Virus record (IMG/VR): IMGVR_UViG_3300013102_000003 | Span: 70,644 to 134,643 of that record | Length of the DNA: 64,000 bases | Direction: 5' to 3' (one strand) | DNA from: a virus | In this document: piece after piece, positions 59,798 to 64,000 of the stretch | Numbering within the stretch: the stretch's first letter is position 1 | Layout: each line of letters starts with the position of its first letter | Program-made: the position numbers and the translations under genes | Notes under the pieces: generated by a model | Seen by the model: the letters and a program-made list of their open reading frames with translations, nothing else | Databases searched by the model: none | Told to the model about the DNA's origin: nothing

Positions 59798-61447
59798 ATG
59801 GCAAAATCCATTCTCGATAGACGCAACTCTTCACAGCCGCCCGCTCAGACTCTGGCCCCCGCTGTTCTTGCCTATAACACACCACGCCCCATCACGGCGT
59901 CGGCTGCTAGAATAGACATGAAGAATAAGAAGGAAGTTGACGCTATCAACAAGCGTCGTCTGGCGGACGTCTGGCAGGAGCACGCGTGGGAGTACTATGA
60001 CCTCATTGGCGAAATCAAGTACAGCGCCAACCTTGTGGCATCGATCACTTCCCGTGTCAACCTCTACGTAGGCTATGTAGAGGACACTGCCGACGTTCCG
60101 TCAGACATCGAAGACGTAGACAAGCTTGACGAGGCCTTCAAGCAGCAGGCAGAAGACATCCTCTACATGCTGGAATCCGGCAACGGCGGAACGGCTGGCC
60201 TGCTCCGCAATGCTGCCCTGAACCTCTTTATCGCTGGCGAGTGCTGGCTGGTCAACGAACCGGCACGCTTCTCCACCGGAGAGCCGTCCAAGTTCCAGAT
60301 CCGCAGTGTTCAGGAAATCGTCACCATGGGCCGCAACTCACAGGTTGCCATCAAGCCGCGCCGTGACTCCAAGCCCGCAGAATACATCCCACTCCCAGCC
60401 AACGGATTCGCGTCCCGCATCTGGCGCAACCACGGACGCTTCTCCGATGAGGCAGATTCCTCGATCCGTGGTATCCTAGACATCTGTGACCAGCTACTCA
60501 TTCTGGACCGCGCCGCATCTGCTGCCGCCAAGTCCCGCATGAACGCTGGTATCCTCTTCGTCCCTGACGGCCTCTCCAATGTGGCTCAGGCGGACGGAGA
60601 TCTTGGCGTACCCGGAGAGATGGCAGATTTGTCAGACGACATTCAGGAATCCTTTGAGGAAGAACTGATCGCCGGTCTGATCTCGCCCGTCGAAGACATC
60701 ACCTCAGCAGCATCCCTTGTCCCTACCGTCATCCGTGGTCCGGAAGACCTAGGCGAGAAGATCCGCCACATCCCGCTAGAGCGCTCCGTGGACCCACAGC
60801 TAAACGGACGCGGCGAGCGCCTGCTTGACCGCATCCTGTCCGGTCTGGACATCCCCAAGGACGTTGCAGCCGGTATGTCCAACGTGAAGTACTCCAACGC
60901 TATCATCATCGAAGAGCAGCTTTACAAGGCCCACATTGAGCCTCTGATCCTCCTGATTGCCGACTCCCTCACCATTGGCTTCCTACGCCCAGCGCTCCGT
61001 GCACAGGGCTGGCCGGAGAATTTGGTAAACCGTGCCGTTGTATGGTACGATCCTTCTGCGATTAGTGCGAAGCCGTCAAAGGCTGAAGCAGCTACCACGC
61101 TCTACAACATGAAGATCATTAGCTCCGAAGCAGTGCTTCGCGCTCATGGTTTCACACCGGCTGACGCTCCGTCCGATATGGAACGTGCTCAGCGCATGGC
61201 TGAAGAGCGAGCAATGATTTCTGACGCAATGTCCGAAACACTTCTGTCCTCCATCATCCCGGAGGAACTGAAGAATCAGGCAAGGGAGCAAGCCCTTGCA
61301 AATTCAGATCCAGCCAGTGCCAACGCGCTCCAGACTGCCATCGGTGGTGAGCCTGCTGCGCCGGAAGCAGTGGCCCCATCTGATACAATGGAACAACCCG
61401 CAATAACAAGTAATGAGCAAGCCCCTCCGACACTGATGGAGCCTTAA
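59798..61447 (+). CDS. portal protein
   Basis: 549 residues, within the normal portal range. Disordered first 30 residues, then a helical body with ILYMLESGNGGTAGLLRNAA and the region LERSVDPQLNGRGERLLDR, GLDIPKDVAAG, LYKAHIEPLILLIADSL, recalled from actinophage portals. Forms the dodecameric ring through which DNA is packaged. Pro/Glu/Ala-rich C-terminus. The upstream operon lacks the large terminase. Confidence 0.75.
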   Translation: MAKSILDRRNSSQPPAQTLAPAVLAYNTPRPITASAARIDMKNKKEVDAINKRRLADVWQEHAWEYYDLIGEIKYSANLVASITSRVNLYVGYVEDTADVPSDIEDVDKLDEAFKQQAEDILYMLESGNGGTAGLLRNAALNLFIAGECWLVNEPARFSTGEPSKFQIRSVQEIVTMGRNSQVAIKPRRDSKPAEYIPLPANGFASRIWRNHGRFSDEADSSIRGILDICDQLLILDRAASAAAKSRMNAGILFVPDGLSNVAQADGDLGVPGEMADLSDDIQESFEEELIAGLISPVEDITSAASLVPTVIRGPEDLGEKIRHIPLERSVDPQLNGRGERLLDRILSGLDIPKDVAAGMSNVKYSNAIIIEEQLYKAHIEPLILLIADSLTIGFLRPALRAQGWPENLVNRAVVWYDPSAISAKPSKAEAATTLYNMKIISSEAVLRAHGFTPADAPSDMERAQRMAEERAMISDAMSETLLSSIIPEELKNQAREQALANSDPASANALQTAIGGEPAAPEAVAPSDTMEQPAITSNEQAPPTLMEP

Positions 61448-61451
61448 ATAC

Positions 61452-64000
61452 ATGGCATGGAATATTAGCAAGGCCAAGCGCCAAGCGCTCGTAAAGCTAC
61501 AGCTACGAGATAAAAACGGTAAGTTTATCGAGATGGGCGGCGGGGTCAAGTGGTACTCCAGCCGTCTCAAGAAGGTAATCTCCGGTACCGTCGTTGGTAC
61601 CAAGGGCGAGAACGCTCTGGTTCGTCTGCACAAGGAGAACCCAACACACGAACCAGCGCTGGTTTCTGTGCCTGCCCGCAGCATCGAGCCTATCGATGCC
61701 AAGGCCACTCTTCCCGGAAAGGGAGAGAAGTCCAACCTTGACACGCCCGAGTTCGAGAAGCCCGAAGCTGTTGGCAAGATCAAGGGCGACGACGCAGAAG
61801 TTGACCCGAACACCGAGTCCGACCACGAGAAGTCGGTCTCCGAGGTCTCCCCTGAGGAAATGCGGGCCATGCCCAAGGGTACAGTTCTGCGCTCCTTCAA
61901 GGGCCAGATGGCTGGATTCATCAAGCAGGACGGCGACAACTGGGAGCACATTCTCTCCAACGGTACCCCGTCAGGCAACGTCTCCACATCTGCATCCATC
62001 AAGAACACTGACACTTTCCAGAACCACGTCTTCAGCCCGGAAGGCACACCCATTGCAGCGCCCCACGACGGCGGCAATGGTAACTCCGGCGACTCCGGAA
62101 ACGGTGGCTCTGGAGACGGCCCTGACAAGCCAACCGGCGACGATGACTCAGCCGAGAACTACTCGATCTCTGAGACCTCAGACGGCAACACCTACATCTC
62201 CAAGAAGGACGGTTCGGAGCTTTACAGCCCTGCCCGCGAACTTCAGGTAGGCGACGAAGTCTTCGCCCCTGCCGGTGCGGATGAGACCAAGCCGTTCTCC
62301 ATTGGCCGCAACTGGGCCACCAAGGGTGCCGAGCGACTGAACAATGACGGCCCGAAGCTGGGTAAGGTCATTGCCGTTGAAGGCGACCGCTACGCCGTTG
62401 TCCAGATGGCCGGTGGACACACCATCCCTGACCGCCGCAACCCGGATGAGCAGACCGATACCGTAACCATCGGCCTCTCCAACCGTGTCATCAAGGCGAC
62501 TCCCGGACTCAAGGAAGCTCTAGGCGACAAGCTGGGCGACACCAACTACGGTGACCGCCCGTCTGACGAGGATCAGGAAATCACCCCGAACGACCCAGCG
62601 GCACAGTCTGATCACGAGGGCCGCGAGGCAACTCCGGAACAGATCGCTGAAGAGGACGCACAGGGTGCTGCCCCGGAACAGGAACAGGCTCCTGAAGCCG
62701 TTGACCCGAAAACTGCCAAGGCTGTTCTGACCCACCGCATTACCGGTGCTGCCAAGGATGAGCTTGAGTTCGGTATCGAGAACATGGAATCGGACGGTGT
62801 CGATCCCGGTATCCGCATGTCCGGAAGCAAGGCGGAAGTCTATGACGTAGACAAGGCCATCTTCACTGTGGACGGACCTCTCGGTGTCCTCGATGACAAC
62901 CTTATGGACAATGTTTATCAGGGTTCGCACAAGGCCATTGCCAAGGCACAGCAGCGTGGTCTTCAGCGTTTCCGTGATGTCCTGACCAAGCACAAGGGCG
63001 AGAAGCCTGCCAAAACCGAAGCAGCGCCCGAAAAGCCTGCCGATGAGGGCAACGCACCACAGCCCGAGGCACCTAACGCCCCTGAAGCCCCGCAGAGCGC
63101 CCCGGAAGCTGCCCCAGCACCGGAAACCCCTGAGAACGCTGACAAGCCCTCAGAGGACGCTCCAAAGGCTCCGGAGCAGGCACCAGCGCCCGAAGCACAG
63201 GCTCCGGAAGCTGACGCGCCCGCAGAAGCACCAAAAGAGGCCCCGACCACGGCTGCAACTCCTTCCAAGGCCATCGTTGAGGGTGTCGGACGTGTCGAAC
63301 AGGACATGGAAGACATCGACAGCAGCAACCTTCAGGGCGAAGAACTCGCTGCTGCCCTTGAAGAGGCTAAGTACTCCTTCAACGACGCCAACGGTGAGCA
63401 GTGGACTGTCTCTGCCGACCGTGCTGGTGAGGGCGACTGGAGCTACAACCTGACCGATCAGGAGGGCAGCGACAAGGGTAACTGGATCGCCGCCAACTAC
63501 GACGGTTCGGCTGAGATCGCCAAGGACATCGAGAAGACTGTCAATGGTGGCGCAGCCTCACGCGCAGAACCAGCCGCAGAGGCAAAGCCTGAAGCTGACG
63601 CCCCGACCCCTGATGCACCGGAATCCTACAACGAGAACGGTCTGACGGCTGAGGAACAGGCTCAGGTCACGGCGTACGGACGCATGATTGGCCGCGCTGA
63701 GTCAGCCGGTCAGTTCGAACGTGCCGACGCATTGTCCGGACAGCTTGCCGATCTGGTTGCCAAGGGCGAATCCCGCAAGAACGGATCTGACTCTAAGGAC
63801 TCAGCACCCGCTGAGAAGCCCGCAGAGGCCCCTCAGAGCGCCCCGGAGGCCCCCAAGGCCAACGTGTCACTGGACGACCTTGAGAAGCAGGCCAAGGCTG
63901 ACGGGGACACTGTCCTCTACCATGGCGGTCTACCTGAGGGCACGACCCTCGACGGCATCGACCTCAACCGCAATGGAACTCAGCAGAACAGGCGTGGACA
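61452..64000 (+). CDS. large Ala/Pro/Glu-rich protein, 3' end outside window
   Basis: At least 849 residues from ATG 61452, 4 nt after the portal stop, running off the window. Several barrel-like segments (GTVLRSFKGQMAGFI; PAGADETKPFSIGRN) are joined by long PEAP-rich linkers (63,010-63,250; 63,560-63,620; 63,790-63,860). The last visible part, TVLYHGGLPEGTTLDGIDL, resembles the start of an ADP-ribosyltransferase of the YHG type. Position after the portal fits a MuF-like or capsid-maturation fusion; the fold is not proven. Confidence 0.65.
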   Translation, partial: MAWNISKAKRQALVKLQLRDKNGKFIEMGGGVKWYSSRLKKVISGTVVGTKGENALVRLHKENPTHEPALVSVPARSIEPIDAKATLPGKGEKSNLDTPEFEKPEAVGKIKGDDAEVDPNTESDHEKSVSEVSPEEMRAMPKGTVLRSFKGQMAGFIKQDGDNWEHILSNGTPSGNVSTSASIKNTDTFQNHVFSPEGTPIAAPHDGGNGNSGDSGNGGSGDGPDKPTGDDDSAENYSISETSDGNTYISKKDGSELYSPARELQVGDEVFAPAGADETKPFSIGRNWATKGAERLNNDGPKLGKVIAVEGDRYAVVQMAGGHTIPDRRNPDEQTDTVTIGLSNRVIKATPGLKEALGDKLGDTNYGDRPSDEDQEITPNDPAAQSDHEGREATPEQIAEEDAQGAAPEQEQAPEAVDPKTAKAVLTHRITGAAKDELEFGIENMESDGVDPGIRMSGSKAEVYDVDKAIFTVDGPLGVLDDNLMDNVYQGSHKAIAKAQQRGLQRFRDVLTKHKGEKPAKTEAAPEKPADEGNAPQPEAPNAPEAPQSAPEAAPAPETPENADKPSEDAPKAPEQAPAPEAQAPEADAPAEAPKEAPTTAATPSKAIVEGVGRVEQDMEDIDSSNLQGEELAAALEEAKYSFNDANGEQWTVSADRAGEGDWSYNLTDQEGSDKGNWIAANYDGSAEIAKDIEKTVNGGAASRAEPAAEAKPEADAPTPDAPESYNENGLTAEEQAQVTAYGRMIGRAESAGQFERADALSGQLADLVAKGESRKNGSDSKDSAPAEKPAEAPQSAPEAPKANVSLDDLEKQAKADGDTVLYHGGLPEGTTLDGIDLNRNGTQQNRRG

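Noticed and set aside
61594-63453. Several 60-218 codon frames inside the large Ala/Pro/Glu-rich gene
   Set aside because: Out-of-frame shadows of one continuous frame that runs from 61452 to the window end.

Overview
The window is a stretch of a large tailed-phage (Caudoviricetes) genome, most likely infecting a high-G+C Gram-positive actinobacterium. The grounds are moderately high G+C by eye, TTGACA/TAGACT-type promoters, dense mostly same-strand small genes, a holin-like gene, a portal gene, and several small proteins that look like known actinophage hypothetical families (recalled, not searched). The host genus cannot be fixed from the sequence. The DNA polymerase, large terminase, capsid and tail genes are not here, so the genome extends well beyond both ends.

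Layout. 1-23.9 kb: about 70 small, tightly packed plus-strand genes. Most are unknown; many carry a KOW/SH3-like small beta-barrel signature and several are membrane proteins. Short operons start at repeated TTGACA promoters, many of them leaderless. A gene resembling actinophage small terminase subunits (22987-23601) lies between two perfect DnaA boxes. 24.0-25.8 kb: two minus-strand genes, a zinc-ribbon protein and a 464-residue DGQHR-domain protein. 26.0-41.3 kb: an array of mostly one-gene transcription units. Nearly every gap repeats one design: the motif GTTACAAAACTTCAT abutting the stop codon, an RNA hairpin whose loop holds the next promoter's -35 box, a -10 box 17 nt on, a conserved leader, and a Shine-Dalgarno (SD) sequence in a small covarying hairpin. 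41.5-44.2 kb: the same design on the minus strand with another leader, including two related secreted proteins. 44.6-54.9 kb: plus-strand operons of small genes, a membrane-anchored collagen-like protein, a holin-like protein, a macro-domain protein and a membrane-anchored coiled-coil/SH3b-like protein. 55.4-58.3 kb: a PRPP-synthetase-like and a nicotinamide-phosphoribosyltransferase-like gene, separated by a cysteine-cluster protein and a membrane protein. 58.4-64 kb: a double helix-turn-helix protein, small proteins, the portal, and a large Ala/Pro/Glu-rich protein running off the window.

Main points. (1) The 29-41 kb array looks like a modular cassette system in which terminator and promoter are fused into one hairpin; the arms differ from site to site but remain complementary, and nearly every imperfection is a G-U wobble that still pairs in the transcript. 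(2) The Prs-like/Nampt-like pair matches the layout of NARP1, a phage NAD+ regeneration pathway that counters NAD+-depleting defences; a macro-domain protein nearby, and possibly an ADP-ribosyltransferase at the window edge, suggest wider ADP-ribose biology. (3) About fifteen promoters place the start codon exactly at the predicted transcription start. (4) Three genes in the NAD region appear to start at AUU or AUC.
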